Source: Kribbella sp. CA-293567
Lineage (GTDB): Bacteria; Actinomycetota; Actinomycetes; Propionibacteriales; Kribbellaceae
Direction: 5' to 3'
NCBI RefSeq assembly: GCF_027627575.1
Contig: NZ_CP114065.1
Location: 3,038,001-3,102,000 of the forward strand
DNA: 64,000 bases
The notes under the pieces: model-generated
What the model was told of the DNA's origin: nothing
Databases searched by the model: none
Seen by the model: the letters and a program-made list of their open reading frames with translations, nothing else
Part shown: piece by piece, positions 50,221-59,253 of the stretch
Position numbering within the stretch: the stretch's first letter is position 1
How the letters are laid out: each line of letters opens with the position of its first letter
Translations under genes and position numbers: made by a program

Positions 50221-50670
50221 ATGGTTTTGATCGCCGCACCGATGGCCTCCTCCGGCGGTGGGGGCATCACGCTCCTGCTCCCGCTGATCCTGATTGTCGG
50301 GATGATCTGGTTCATGAGCCGCAGCCAGCGCAAGCAGCGCCAGAAGCAGGCCGACACGGTCGCCGCTCTGCAGCCGGGCACCAAGGTGATCACCACCAGT
50401 GGTCAGGTCGGCATCGTCGAGGAGGTCGACGACGAGTACGTGACGCTGGAGATCTCCGACGGCGTGCTGGTGCAGTTCGTCAAGGCCGCGATCGGCCGGG
50501 TCATCCCCGAGGAGACCGACGACGCGGTGGCCGACGAGCCGGTGGACGAGGCCGCCGACCAGATCGCGGTGGAGCCGGCCGAGACCAAGGACACCGTCGA
50601 CGTACCGGGCACCGGGACCGAGAAGGTGCAGGACAAGGGCAAGCTGCCCCCCACGCACAGCGAGAACTGA
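50221..50670 (+). CDS. yajC: preprotein translocase subunit YajC
   Basis: Small membrane protein of 149 residues, part of the SecDF-YajC complex that aids export. One N-terminal membrane helix (about residues 14-36) is followed by SRSQRKQRQKQADTVAALQPGTKVITTSGQVGIVEEVDDEYVTLEIS, the YajC signature region, and an acidic tail of about 60 residues. The upstream gap (50015-50220) holds a promoter-like TAGACT at 50116-50121. secD follows after 83 bases. Confidence 0.93.
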   Translation: MVLIAAPMASSGGGGITLLLPLILIVGMIWFMSRSQRKQRQKQADTVAALQPGTKVITTSGQVGIVEEVDDEYVTLEISDGVLVQFVKAAIGRVIPEETDDAVADEPVDEAADQIAVEPAETKDTVDVPGTGTEKVQDKGKLPPTHSEN

Positions 50671-50753
50671 ACCACCCCCGTCCTATCGGCGTACGGCGCG
50701 CGAGCACCGCGGTGGTGCTCGGGCGCGCCCAGTAGCGCAAGGAAGAATCTGAC

Positions 50754-52514
50754 GTGGCAACGACGACGACATCCCGCCCCGGGAGGACCCTGATCATCCT
50801 GGGCGTCGTCCTGGTCCTGTTGTTCGGGATCATGGCGATCGCGAAGTCCTGGGAGCCCAAGCTGGGACTGGACCTGCGCGGTGGCACCACCATCACCCTG
50901 ACGGCGAAGTCGCTGGCCGGTGGCGGCGACGTGACGGCCGAGCAGTTGACCGAGGCGAAGAACATCATCTCGCAGCGGGTGAACGGTGCCGGTATCGGTG
51001 AGGCCGAGATCGCCACGTCCGGCAGCGACCACATCACCGTCGCCGTACCGGGTGCCAACCAGGACAGTCTGGTCGACCAGGTCGGTCAGACCGCGCTGCT
51101 GTACTTCCGGGCCGTCTACGACGCCCAGGCCGGTGCTCCGGTACCGACCGCCCCGCCGTCGGCGACCCCGACCGGCAAGCCGTCGACCACGCCGAAGCCG
51201 AGTACGCCGCCGAAGCCGAGCACCACGCTGAAGCCGTCGACCAGCGCCACGCCGAACGGCCGCGCCTGGAGCAGCGTGCTGGGCGCCGCCACCCCGACGC
51301 CGACCCCGGCGAAGGCGAGCACCCCGGTGCCGTCGGCTCCGGTGCCGTCGACCCCGGCCGCCACGCCGCCCGCGCCGCCGGTCAACAACGGCGACCCGCT
51401 GAACTACCAGCCGGACGCCGCGACCCAGGCCGCGTTCGCCGCCTACACCTGTGACAAGCCCGCGCCGAAGGACGAGCCGGGCAAGCCGCTCGTCTCCTGC
51501 AGCAAGGACAAGTCCACCAAGTACCTGCTCGGCCCGGCGATCCTCAAGGGCACCGAGCTCTCCGACGCCACCGCCGGCATCCCGCAGGGCGGACTGGGCT
51601 GGCAGGTCGACCTGAAGTTCACCGGTGAGGGCGGCGAGAAGTTCCTCAACGCCACCACCGCGATCTCCAAGAAGCCCGCCGGCGCGAACCTGTTCGCGAT
51701 CGTGCTGGACGGCGTCGCCATCTCCACCCCGAGCGTCACCCAGCCGATCCCGGGCGGGCAGGCGCAGATCACCGGCTCGTTCACCGAGTCCGAGGCCCGC
51801 GACCTGGCCAACGTGCTCAAGTACGGCGCGCTGCCGGTCTCCTTCGACATCTCGGAGGTCGCGACGATCTCCCCGCAGCTCGGTGGCGACCAGTTGTCGG
51901 CCGGTATCACCGCGGGCCTGATCGGCCTCGGCCTGGTGATCATCTTCTCCTTCCTCTACTACCGCGGCCTCGGCCTGGTGGTCGTGCTGTCGCTGCTCGC
52001 GGCCGCGGCGCTCACCTACGCCTGCGTCGTACTGCTGGGCAAGACGATGGGCTTCACCCTGACGCTGTCCGGTATCGCCGGTCTGATCGTCGCGATCGGT
52101 ATCACCGCGGACTCGTTCGTCATCTATTTCGAACGGCTGCGCGACGAGGTCCGGGAGGGCCGCAGCCTGCGGTCGTCGGTGGAGACCGGCTGGGCCCGTG
52201 CCAAGCACACCATCATCGCGGCCGACTCGATCTCGCTGCTGGCCGCGCTGGTGCTCTACATCCTCGCCGTAGGCAGCGTGAAGGGCTTCGCGTTCACGCT
52301 CGGCCTGACCACGCTGATCGACCTGGTGATCGTGTTCGTCTTCACCAAGCCGCTGGTGACGCTGCTGGCCCGGACCGACTTCTTCGGTCACGGCCACAAG
52401 CTGTCCGGCCTCGACCCCGAACACCTCGGCGTCGAGCGGCTGCCCGGTCAGATGCGGCCGGCCGACCGGCCGGCGGCGAAGTCGACGCGCAAGCCCGTGG
52501 GAGGCGAGGTCTGA
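50754..52514 (+). CDS. secD: protein translocase subunit SecD
   Basis: Membrane protein of 586 residues of the RND-like SecDF complex that uses proton force to pull proteins across the membrane. The first helix (15-30) is followed by [13 protein letters not shown] (37-49), the P1 domain and, at residues 127-213, a Pro/Thr/Ser/Ala-rich linker with repeated PKPS and PTPT units. The second half has the five membrane segments with [29 protein letters not shown] as the conserved D-containing motif. The linker is a common actinobacterial variation, but long here. Confidence 0.95.
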   Translation: [586 protein letters not shown]

Positions 52515-53710
52515 TGTCGAAGCTCGGAACCATCGGTGCCCGGCTGCACCGCGGTGAGATCTCCTACGACTTCATCGGCAAGCGCAAGATCTGGTTCGCG
52601 GTCTCGATCGCCCTGGTGGTGATCTCGCTCGGTGCGCTGTTCGCCCGCGGTCTGGCGCTCGGCATCGAGTTCAAGGGTGGCGTGGAGTACCAGACCAGCA
52701 GCGTCAAGATCACCGACGACACGATCGCCGACGTCTCCAGCGCGGTGAAGGCGACCAATGCCAAGGACCTCGGCGACCCGGTCGTCACCACCATCGGCGG
52801 TGAGAAGATCCGGGTCCAGACCAAGCCGCTGGACCAGGCCGACATCGCCCGGGTCACCGACGCGATCGCCAAGGAACTGAATGTGCCGACCGCGCAGGTC
52901 AGCACCTCGCAGATCGGCGCCTCGTGGGGTTCCCAGATCGCCAACAAGGCGATCCTGGCGCTGATCGTCTTCCTGGTCCTGGTCTTCGGCGTGATCTGGA
53001 TCTACTTCCGTGAGCCCAAGGCCTCGGCGGCGGCCATCATCGCGCTGGTCCACGACGTGTTCATCACGGTCGGTATCTACGCGCTGATCGGCTTCGACGT
53101 CACGCCGGCCACGGTGATCGGCGTCCTGACGATCCTCGGGTACTCGCTGTACGACACCGTCGTGGTGTTCGACAAGGTCCGCGAGAACACCCGCGGCATC
53201 ACCGGATCGAACCGCTACACCTACAGCGACGCGACCAACCTGGCCGTCAACCAGACCATCGTCCGCTCGATCAACACCACGCTGATCGCGCTGATGCCGG
53301 TCGGCTCGATCCTGGTCGTCGGCACCGTGGTGCTGGGCACCGGCCCGCTGAAGGACCTGTCGCTGGCCCTGTTCGTCGGTATCGCCGTCGGCGCGTACTC
53401 GTCGATCTTCATCGCTCCGGCGCTGCTGGCCCAGTTCAAGGAGCGCGAGCCGGGCATGCAGGCGCTGCGCCGCCGGGTGCTCGCCAAGCGCGCCGCCTCC
53501 ACCAGCAAGGCCAAGGCCGGTACGCCGGTCGCCGCCGGCGCGGTGGTAGGCGGAGGCAGCGCCACGGACGTCTCGCGGCTGCAGGATAAGCCGAAGTCGT
53601 CGGGCGCGACCGCCGGTACGCCGACCGCGTCGAGCCGCCCAGTGCGGCCGACAAGTGGCGCCGGCCGCCCGCAACCGTCCCGGAAGCCGCGCTCCAAGCG
53701 CGGTAAGTGA
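52514..53710 (+). CDS. secF: protein translocase subunit SecF
   Basis: Partner of SecD, 398 residues. It shows FIGKRKIWFAVSIALVVISLGAL as first membrane helix, FKGGVEYQ (the D1 motif), and later LGYSLYDTVVVFDKVRENTRG and NQTIVRSINTTLIALMPVGSILVVGT, the conserved membrane motif of SecF. The C-terminal 85 residues are Ala/Ser/Arg-rich and basic, probably cytoplasmic. ATG shares a base with the secD stop (TGATG), so both proteins are made together. Confidence 0.95.
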   Translation: MSKLGTIGARLHRGEISYDFIGKRKIWFAVSIALVVISLGALFARGLALGIEFKGGVEYQTSSVKITDDTIADVSSAVKATNAKDLGDPVVTTIGGEKIRVQTKPLDQADIARVTDAIAKELNVPTAQVSTSQIGASWGSQIANKAILALIVFLVLVFGVIWIYFREPKASAAAIIALVHDVFITVGIYALIGFDVTPATVIGVLTILGYSLYDTVVVFDKVRENTRGITGSNRYTYSDATNLAVNQTIVRSINTTLIALMPVGSILVVGTVVLGTGPLKDLSLALFVGIAVGAYSSIFIAPALLAQFKEREPGMQALRRRVLAKRAASTSKAKAGTPVAAGAVVGGGSATDVSRLQDKPKSSGATAGTPTASSRPVRPTSGAGRPQPSRKPRSKRGK

Positions 53711-53732
53711 CGGCCAGGGCGGAAGGCTGCTG

Positions 53733-54272
53733 ATGCGCTCGCTGGACGAGGTACTGAAAGACGGCATTCGCGACATCCCGGACTACCCGCAGGCGGGGGT
53801 GATGTTCAAGGACATCACCCCGCTGCTGGCGGACCACGGTGGCTTCAGCCAGGTGGTGGAGGCGCTGGCCGCCTTCGGCCGGGATGCCGACGGCAACGTG
53901 GTGGTCGACAAGGTGGTCGGGATCGAAGCCCGTGGCTTCATCCTGGCCGCTCCGGTCGCGCTGGCCCTGGGCGCCGGTTTCGTTCCGGTCCGCAAGAAGG
54001 GCAAGCTGCCGGCCGCGACGTACGAGGAGTCCTACGCGCTGGAGTACGGCGAGGCGACCATCGAGGTGCACCAGGACGCCTTCGCGCCAGGGGACCGGGT
54101 GCTGGTGATCGACGACGTGCTCGCCACCGGCGGCACGGTCGAGGCCTGCCTCCGCCTGGTACGCCGCTGCGGTGCCGAAGTAGCCGGTACCGCGGTCCTG
54201 ATCGAGCTGTCCTTCCTGCCGGGCCGTGACCGGCTCGCCGGGGAGCGCGTCGACACCCTCGTCACCGTCTGA
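53733..54272 (+). CDS. apt: adenine phosphoribosyltransferase
   Basis: Salvage enzyme of 179 residues that makes AMP from adenine and PRPP. It has DYPQAGVMFKDITPLLAD at the N-terminus, GIEARGFILAAPVALALGAGFVPVRKKGKLP, and the PRPP-binding loop VLVIDDVLATGGT near residue 125. ATG at 53733 is preceded by GGAAGG; the frame is open upstream inside secF. It is the usual gene between secF and relA in actinobacteria and limits adenine loss during ppGpp metabolism. Confidence 0.95.
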   Translation: MRSLDEVLKDGIRDIPDYPQAGVMFKDITPLLADHGGFSQVVEALAAFGRDADGNVVVDKVVGIEARGFILAAPVALALGAGFVPVRKKGKLPAATYEESYALEYGEATIEVHQDAFAPGDRVLVIDDVLATGGTVEACLRLVRRCGAEVAGTAVLIELSFLPGRDRLAGERVDTLVTV

Positions 54273-54373
54273 GGTCAAGCGGTTACATCAATTCGGCGTG
54301 TTGTCCACAGGCCGGGTCAACCGGGTTGGCTTGTTCCCCCTAGACTGGTGGCCTGTCGGCGGAGGGATACGAC

Positions 54374-56782
54374 GTGGGTGAAGACCCGGCGATGACTTCA
54401 GCGGTACCGGACGTGGTGCCGCTCGAGCCTCCGCGCGCTCCCGCGAGCCGCCCGGTGGCCAGTCCTTCGCCGTCTCCAGCCGCCGCGCCGCCCCCTTCGG
54501 CGCAGCCGCCCAGGATCGCGCCGGCCCGGGTTCGCGCCCGGCTGGCCCGGCTCGGCGGCACCCGGCACCCGAACCGGGCGCCCATGCTGGAGCCGCTCTT
54601 CCGGGTCGTTCGCGCGACCCACCCCAAGGCCGACCTGGCGATGATCGAGCGGGCCTACCGCACCGCCGAGAAGCATCACACCGGCCAGCTCCGCAAGAGC
54701 GGCGACGCGTACATCACGCACCCGCTCGCGGTGGCCACCATCCTGGCCGAGCTGGGGATGACCGCGCCGACCCTGTGCGCGGCCCTGCTGCACGACACGG
54801 TCGAGGACACCGACTACACGATCGCCGAGCTGACCAAGGACTTCAGCGAAGAGATCGCGATGCTGGTCGACGGCGTCACCAAGCTGGACAAGGTCAAGTA
54901 CGGCGAGTCCGCGCAGGCCGAGACGATCCGCAAGATGGTCGTCGCGATGGCCAAGGACATCCGGGTGCTGGTGATCAAGCTCGCCGACCGGCTGCACAAC
55001 ATGCGCACGCTGGGCTTCCTGCGGCAGGAGAAGCAGGAGCGGATCGCCCGCGAGACGCTCGAGATCTACGCCCCGCTGGCGCACCGGCTCGGGATGAACA
55101 CGATCAAGTGGGAGCTCGAGGACCTGTCCTTCTCGACCCTGCACCCGAAGGTGTACGACGAGATCGTCCGGCTGGTCGCCGAGCGCGCGCCGTCCCGCGA
55201 CGAGTACCTCGCCTCGGTGATCGACCAGGTGCACGAGGACCTGCGCGCCGCCAAGGTGAAGGCGACCGTCACCGGCCGGCCGAAGCACTACTACTCGATC
55301 TACCAGAAGATGATCGTCCGCGGCCGCGAGTTCGGCGACATCTACGACCTGGTCGGCATCCGCGTGCTGGTCGAGTCGGTCCGGGACTGTTACGCCGGAC
55401 TGGGCGTGCTGCACGCCCGGTGGAACCCGGTGCCCGGCCGGTTCAAGGACTACATCGCGATGCCGAAGTTCAACATGTACCAGTCGCTGCACACCACGGT
55501 GATCGGCCCGCAGGGCAAGCCGGTGGAGCTGCAGATCCGGTCCTTCTCGATGCACCGGCGCGCGGAGTACGGTATCGCCGCGCACTGGAAGTACAAGGAG
55601 GACCCGAACGCGCCGTCCCCCGAGGTGGGCGCCCCGCCGACCACCGAGGTCGGCGCGCCGAACGAGATGCCGTGGGTCCGGCAACTGGTCGACTGGCAGC
55701 GGGAGACCTCCGACCCGTCGGAGTTCCTCGACTCGCTGCGGTTCGAGATCAACAACTCCGAGGTCTACGTCTTCACCCCGCGCGGTGACGTGATGTCGCT
55801 GCCGACCGGCTCGTCGCCGGTCGACTTCGCCTACGCGATCCACACCGAGGTCGGGCACCGCTGTATCGGCGCCCGGGTGAACGGCCGGCTGGTGCCGCTG
55901 GAGAGCACGCTGGAGAACGGCGACGTCGTCGAGGTGTTCACCTCGAAGGCGCAGGGTGCCGGTCCGTCGCGCGACTGGCTGATGTTCGTCAAGAGCCCGC
56001 GTGCCCGGAACAAGATCAAGCACTGGTTCTCCAAGGAGCGTCGCGACGAGGCGATCGAGCACGGCAAGGACGCGATCGCCAAGCAGTTGCGCAAGGAGGG
56101 CCTGCCGCTGCAGCGCCTGCTGTCGCACGAGACGCTGACCGCGGTCGCGAACTCGCTGCGCTATCCCGACGTGACCGGCCTGTACGCCGCGGTCGGCGAG
56201 AGCCACGTGAGCGCGCAGGCCGTCGTACGGCGGTTGATCGAGACCTACGGCGGCGAAGAGGGCGCGGCGGAGGATCTTGCCGAGGGCCTGCGGTTGCCGG
56301 CCACGCGGGAGCGCCGCAAGCGGACCGCGCGCGGCGACGCCGGTGTCATCGTCAAGGGCGCCACCGACGTACTGTCCAAACTCGCCCGCTGCTGTACGCC
56401 GGTGCCGGGCGACGAGATCATCGGTTGGGTCACCCGCGGCGCCGGAGTCTCGGTGCACCGGGCCGACTGCGCCAACGTGGAGAACCTGCAGACCCAGCCG
56501 GAGCGCATCGTCGAGGTCGAGTGGGCGCCGACCGCCCAGTCGGTCTTCCTGGTGGCCATCCAGGTGGAGGCGCTCGACCGGGCTCGTCTGCTCTCCGACA
56601 TCACCCGGGTGCTCTCGGACTACCACGTGAACATCCTGTCCGCCGCGCTGACCACCACTCGTGACCGGATCGCCAAGTCCCGCTTCACCTTCGAGATGGG
56701 CGATCCGACGCACCTGGGCCATGTTCTGAAGGCGGTCCGCTCAGTAGAGGGTGTCTTCGACGTCTACCGCGTCACCCAGTAG
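54374..56782 (+). CDS. relA: bifunctional (p)ppGpp synthetase/hydrolase
   Basis: RSH enzyme of 802 residues controlling the stringent response. Domains in order: a Pro/Ala-rich N-terminal extension (about 1-85), HD hydrolase with [13 protein letters not shown] and [12 protein letters not shown], synthetase with [13 protein letters not shown] and [18 protein letters not shown] ([28 protein letters not shown]), zinc-finger/helical region with [27 protein letters not shown], and ACT. Both active sites are intact. GTG start; ATG at 54392 is an alternative. A TTGTCCACAG (54301) and a TAGACT -10-like element (54341) lie upstream. Confidence 0.96.
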   Translation: MGEDPAMTSAVPDVVPLEPPRAPASRPVASPSPSPAAAPPPSAQPPRIAPARVRARLARLGGTRHPNRAPMLEPLFRVVRATHPKADLAMIERAYRTAEKHHTGQLRKSGDAYITHPLAVATILAELGMTAPTLCAALLHDTVEDTDYTIAELTKDFSEEIAMLVDGVTKLDKVKYGESAQAETIRKMVVAMAKDIRVLVIKLADRLHNMRTLGFLRQEKQERIARETLEIYAPLAHRLGMNTIKWELEDLSFSTLHPKVYDEIVRLVAERAPSRDEYLASVIDQVHEDLRAAKVKATVTGRPKHYYSIYQKMIVRGREFGDIYDLVGIRVLVESVRDCYAGLGVLHARWNPVPGRFKDYIAMPKFNMYQSLHTTVIGPQGKPVELQIRSFSMHRRAEYGIAAHWKYKEDPNAPSPEVGAPPTTEVGAPNEMPWVRQLVDWQRETSDPSEFLDSLRFEINNSEVYVFTPRGDVMSLPTGSSPVDFAYAIHTEVGHRCIGARVNGRLVPLESTLENGDVVEVFTSKAQGAGPSRDWLMFVKSPRARNKIKHWFSKERRDEAIEHGKDAIAKQLRKEGLPLQRLLSHETLTAVANSLRYPDVTGLYAAVGESHVSAQAVVRRLIETYGGEEGAAEDLAEGLRLPATRERRKRTARGDAGVIVKGATDVLSKLARCCTPVPGDEIIGWVTRGAGVSVHRADCANVENLQTQPERIVEVEWAPTAQSVFLVAIQVEALDRARLLSDITRVLSDYHVNILSAALTTTRDRIAKSRFTFEMGDPTHLGHVLKAVRSVEGVFDVYRVTQ

Positions 56783-57719
56783 CGGGCCTTTCAGTGCAAG
56801 GCCGCGGCTGACCCGCCGCGGCCTGCTGGTGCTGGGCGTGGGCGCGCTGGCCGGATGCAGTTCGGACGATGCGTCCCGAGGCAACCCGCCGGCCAGTACG
56901 CCGTCTACATCGCCGACGCCTTCGGCCCCGACCGCGTCGTCGCCTTCAGCCAGTCCTTCGCCGATCACTCCATCGTCTGCCCCTTCGCCTTCGACGCCTG
57001 CGTTGCCGAAGGTGGCCCTCTGGCGACCGGGTCGTGGGGAGATCCAGCCATCGGCGAAACTCGTTGCCGTTCAGGCGGTCGAGAAGCTCCTGCGCCGCCC
57101 GAACGCAGCGGTAGAGGTGATCGACGCGCAGTACGGCGGTCTGCTGGCCGACACCGCGAGTGTGCTCGTCCCGTGCCGCGTGTACTCCGTTGCCAACGGC
57201 AAGCTAGTCACCGGCGGCACCACCGTCGACGTACGGTTGTCGAGGTCAGGTCAGACGTGGCGAGTGACTGAGCTGTTCCCTGCCAAGCCAGGCGCGGCGA
57301 CCACTCGACTGTCCGCGGCCGCGAAGCAAGTGCTCGCCAGCGGTCGCATCCTCCTGCCGCCCGCCTCGGCCGCCGACATCCGCTCGGGAACCATCCAGGA
57401 CACGGTCCTGACGGCGATGCTCACTCTCGCCAAGACCTACACGATCGGCGTCAGCGTGATCCGCTCCGGCCACCCCCTGAACGTCTTCGGCACCAACCGC
57501 CCCAGCGACCACCCCCGCGGCCGCGCCTTCGACACCTGGCAGATCAACGGCCGAGCCGTGGTCGATCCCGCAACCCCACGCACCCTGATCACCAACTACA
57601 TGCGCGCCTCAGCCGCCACCGGCTCCCACAACGTAGGCGGCCCCTACCAACTACCAGGCGCCACCTACTTCAGCGACCAGACCCACCACGACCACATCCA
57701 CGCCGGCTACCGCGCCTGA
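56751..57719 (+). CDS. lipoprotein with M15-like peptidase domain
   Basis: Protein of 322 residues that is exported and lipidated: twin arginine R22-R23 followed by [13 protein letters not shown] with lipobox cysteine C36, so a Tat-type lipoprotein. Residues 40-86 are a Pro/Ser/Thr-rich linker. The C-terminal 100 residues have [12 protein letters not shown] and HHDHIHAGY, the zinc-ligand pattern of M15/VanY-like peptidoglycan peptidases. The only start that keeps the signal is GTG at 56751, which overlaps relA by 32 bases. Mild base-use change (more A and C in the second half) may indicate transfer. Activity is inferred. Confidence 0.72.
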   Translation: MSSTSTASPSSGPFSARPRLTRRGLLVLGVGALAGCSSDDASRGNPPASTPSTSPTPSAPTASSPSASPSPITPSSAPSPSTPALPKVALWRPGRGEIQPSAKLVAVQAVEKLLRRPNAAVEVIDAQYGGLLADTASVLVPCRVYSVANGKLVTGGTTVDVRLSRSGQTWRVTELFPAKPGAATTRLSAAAKQVLASGRILLPPASAADIRSGTIQDTVLTAMLTLAKTYTIGVSVIRSGHPLNVFGTNRPSDHPRGRAFDTWQINGRAVVDPATPRTLITNYMRASAATGSHNVGGPYQLPGATYFSDQTHHDHIHAGYRA

Positions 57720-57795
57720 CGGCTTCGCCCCGCTCCGCCCCGCTTCGCGGCTCCGCTCCGCCTCGCCTGGTCGACCCCGAGTTACCCCCGCGGGC

Positions 57796-57833
57796 GGTGA
57801 GCTACCCCCGGTTCGAACAGGGGGTAACTCACC
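57796..57833. repeat. dispersed palindromic repeat, copy 2
   Basis: Arms GGTGAGCTACCCCC (57796-57809) and GGGGGTAACTCACC (57820-57833) are inverted repeats with one mismatch, separated by GGTTCGAACA, which itself holds TTCGAA. Near-identical to copies at 44765 and 57925. The 57720-58065 stretch has no gene and is made up of these palindromes and the 17-base tandem repeat. Confidence 0.8.
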
Positions 57834-57842
57834 CGGACCCGA

Positions 57843-57909
57843 GGTACCTCGGCGAGGGAGATACCTCGGCGAGGGAGGTACCTCGGCGAGGGAGGTACCT
57901 CGGCGAGGA
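57843..57909. repeat. 17-base tandem repeat, four units
   Basis: Four head-to-tail copies of GGTACCTCGGCGAGGGA (one with GATACC, the last shortened by one base), flanked by two palindromic repeats. A degenerate unit lies at 57971-57986. Each unit contains GAGG..CCTC symmetry (GGTACC). There are no unique spacers, so this is not a CRISPR array. Confidence 0.85.
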
Positions 57910-57924
57910 GTTGCCCCTGCGGGT

Positions 57925-57961
57925 GGCGGGTTACCCCGGGTTCGAACAGGGGTAACTCACC
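57925..57961. repeat. dispersed palindromic repeat, copy 3
   Basis: Arms GGCGGGTTACCCC (57925-57937) and GGGGTAACTCACC (57949-57961), centre GGGTTCGAACA. The arms differ from copy 2 at several positions, but the centre TTCGAACA is the same. The two copies bracket the 17-base tandem array. Confidence 0.78.
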
Positions 57962-58065
57962 CGAAGCCGAGGTACCTCCGCGGAGGGAATAACGGGTGGC
58001 CGGTATGGCGGTGGGGTTGGTAGCGTGCGTAGGGTCCGTGACTGTACGCCTGGAGGTGAGAACCG

Positions 58066-58122
58066 ATGAACGTTGTAGAGCAGTGGGTGCTCCGGTTCGC
58101 GTGGTCACGGGCGGGCGACTGA
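58066..58122 (+). CDS. putative 18-residue leader peptide
   Basis: Short frame MNVVEQWVLRFAWSRAGD with a full-strength ribosome binding site (GGAGGTGA, 58052-58059) 6 bases before its ATG. It ends 2 bases before the first arm of a stem that traps the ribosome binding site of the next gene, 55 bases upstream of that gene's ATG. This arrangement is that of translational attenuators, where a ribosome pausing in the leader frees the downstream start. A small hairpin (GAGCA/TGCTC, 58078-58092) lies inside the coding region. The peptide itself is not recognised. Confidence 0.6.
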   Translation: MNVVEQWVLRFAWSRAGD

Positions 58123-58124
58123 TG

Positions 58125-58178
58125 TAGGTGTCGCGGGAGCGCCTCGAGAAGTTCGGCACTCCCGAAAGGAAACACCTA
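58125..58178 (+). promoter_or_regulatory. stem-loop sequestering the GNAT ribosome binding site
   Basis: Two nested perfect stems: TAGGTGT (58125-58131) with ACACCTA (58172-58178), and CGGGAG (58134-58139) with CTCCCG (58159-58164). The ribosome binding site AAAGGAA (58165-58171) lies in the bulge between them and the A of the start codon is paired. A ribosome at the leader stop codon (58120-58122) would cover the first arm and release the start region. Confidence 0.65.
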
Positions 58179-58975
58179 TGAACTCTTTGCCTTTCAGTCC
58201 GGGCGTCGGCGCCCACGCGGTGACGGTCTCGCGCGTCGCGGACAACCAGTGGCATGCGGTGGAGAACGACCTCGTCGTCGGCCGTGGTCACGCTTCCCGC
58301 CGGCTCGACGGCCGGATCTTCGTCAGCGTCGACAGTTGGCGCGCTGATGTCTTCGATCGGCTCGTCGCGGCGATCCTGGCCGACCAGGTGATGCCGCTGT
58401 ACACGGTGGTCGACGAGGCTGACCGTGCGCTGCTGGCAAGTTGGGAGCGGGCTGGGTTTGCGACCTGGCGTCGTGAGCTGGAATTCGTCGTACCGGCAGG
58501 TGAGGGGTTTGCTGCGGCTGGGCCCTCGGGCGTCGCGTTCGTGGCCGGAGCCGAAGTGGTCGAGGGGCTGCCTCGTGAGTTGGATCAAAGCATTCGTGCC
58601 GAGGTCGAGGCGGCTGCTGGCTGGGCGACGATGCCGGCGGAGGTGCTGCCCTGGCAGGGCGGAACGAGACCGTTGGATCCGTCGAGGTACACGGTCGCAC
58701 TGCGGGACGGCCGGTACGTCGGGCTGGTTCGGGTCGCGACGATGACGCGGCGTCCACGCATCGGGCTGATCGCGGTACTTGCCGCCGATCAACGGCAGGG
58801 CATCGCTCGTGCCTTGCTGGGCCAGGTGTTGAACAGCCTGCACCGCGCCGGTTTCGAGGCGGCTACGGCTGAGATCGACGAGGGCAACACGGCGGCGCTC
58901 GCGCTGTTCGAGGGGCTGGGCGCCCGGCGTACGGGCAGCACTGTGGAACTGGTCAGCCGGCCGGGAAAGGTCTGA
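58178..58975 (+). CDS. GNAT family N-acetyltransferase
   Basis: Protein of 265 residues. The C-terminal half (about 165-262) is a GNAT domain with [23 protein letters not shown], where QRQGIA is the acetyl-CoA loop, and [23 protein letters not shown]. The N-terminal half has no clear motif and may be a degenerate second GNAT fold. It lies downstream of a leader peptide and stem-loop and 2 bases before an infA paralogue, so the two proteins are coexpressed. Attenuated acetyltransferases often act on antibiotics or on ribosomal targets; the substrate is unknown. Confidence 0.8.
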   Translation: MNSLPFSPGVGAHAVTVSRVADNQWHAVENDLVVGRGHASRRLDGRIFVSVDSWRADVFDRLVAAILADQVMPLYTVVDEADRALLASWERAGFATWRRELEFVVPAGEGFAAAGPSGVAFVAGAEVVEGLPRELDQSIRAEVEAAAGWATMPAEVLPWQGGTRPLDPSRYTVALRDGRYVGLVRVATMTRRPRIGLIAVLAADQRQGIARALLGQVLNSLHRAGFEAATAEIDEGNTAALALFEGLGARRTGSTVELVSRPGKV

Positions 58976-58977
58976 CG

Positions 58978-59202
58978 ATGGCTAGAACAGCAGGCGCCAT
59001 CGAGGTCGAGGGCACCGTCGTCGAGTGCCTCCGCAACGCCAACTTCCGGGTGGAACTGGCCAACGGCCACCAGGTGCTCGCCCACATCAGCGGCAAGATC
59101 CGGAAGAACTACATCAAGATCCTCCCCGAGGACCGCGTCCTGGTCGAGCTGAGCCCCTACGACCTGACCCGAGGCCGGATCGTCTTCCGCTACCGCAACT
59201 GA
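58978..59202 (+). CDS. infA: translation initiation factor IF-1 (stand-alone copy)
   Basis: OB-fold protein of 74 residues that binds the 30S A site. It has [67 protein letters not shown] compressed into the full IF-1 pattern, with the conserved [19 protein letters not shown] and basic tail. Housekeeping actinobacterial infA sits with rpmJ and rpsM; here it follows a GNAT gene by 2 bases, and details such as C18 and [10 protein letters not shown] suggest a second, diverged copy. Whether the genome has another infA cannot be seen here. Confidence 0.88.
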   Translation: MARTAGAIEVEGTVVECLRNANFRVELANGHQVLAHISGKIRKNYIKILPEDRVLVELSPYDLTRGRIVFRYRN

Positions 59203-59209
59203 GCCGCCC

Positions 59210-59242
59210 CCGCGCTCGGCAGCCCACCACTGCCGAGCGCGG
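59210..59242. terminator. terminator hairpin after infA
   Basis: Perfect 13-base inverted repeat (CCGCGCTCGGCAG, 59210-59222, and complement at 59230-59242) with a 7-base loop, directly after the infA stop and before the end of the convergent DUF559 gene. It can end transcription from both sides. Confidence 0.8.
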
Positions 59243-59253
59243 CGGCCGGTTGC

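Noticed and set aside
57843..57909. Possible CRISPR array
   Set aside because: The 17-base units abut with no unique spacers and no cas genes lie in the window.
57782..58843. A 353-codon minus-strand frame opposite the GNAT gene and repeats
   Set aside because: It reads through palindromic and tandem repeats and antisense to a clear GNAT domain, with no motif of its own.
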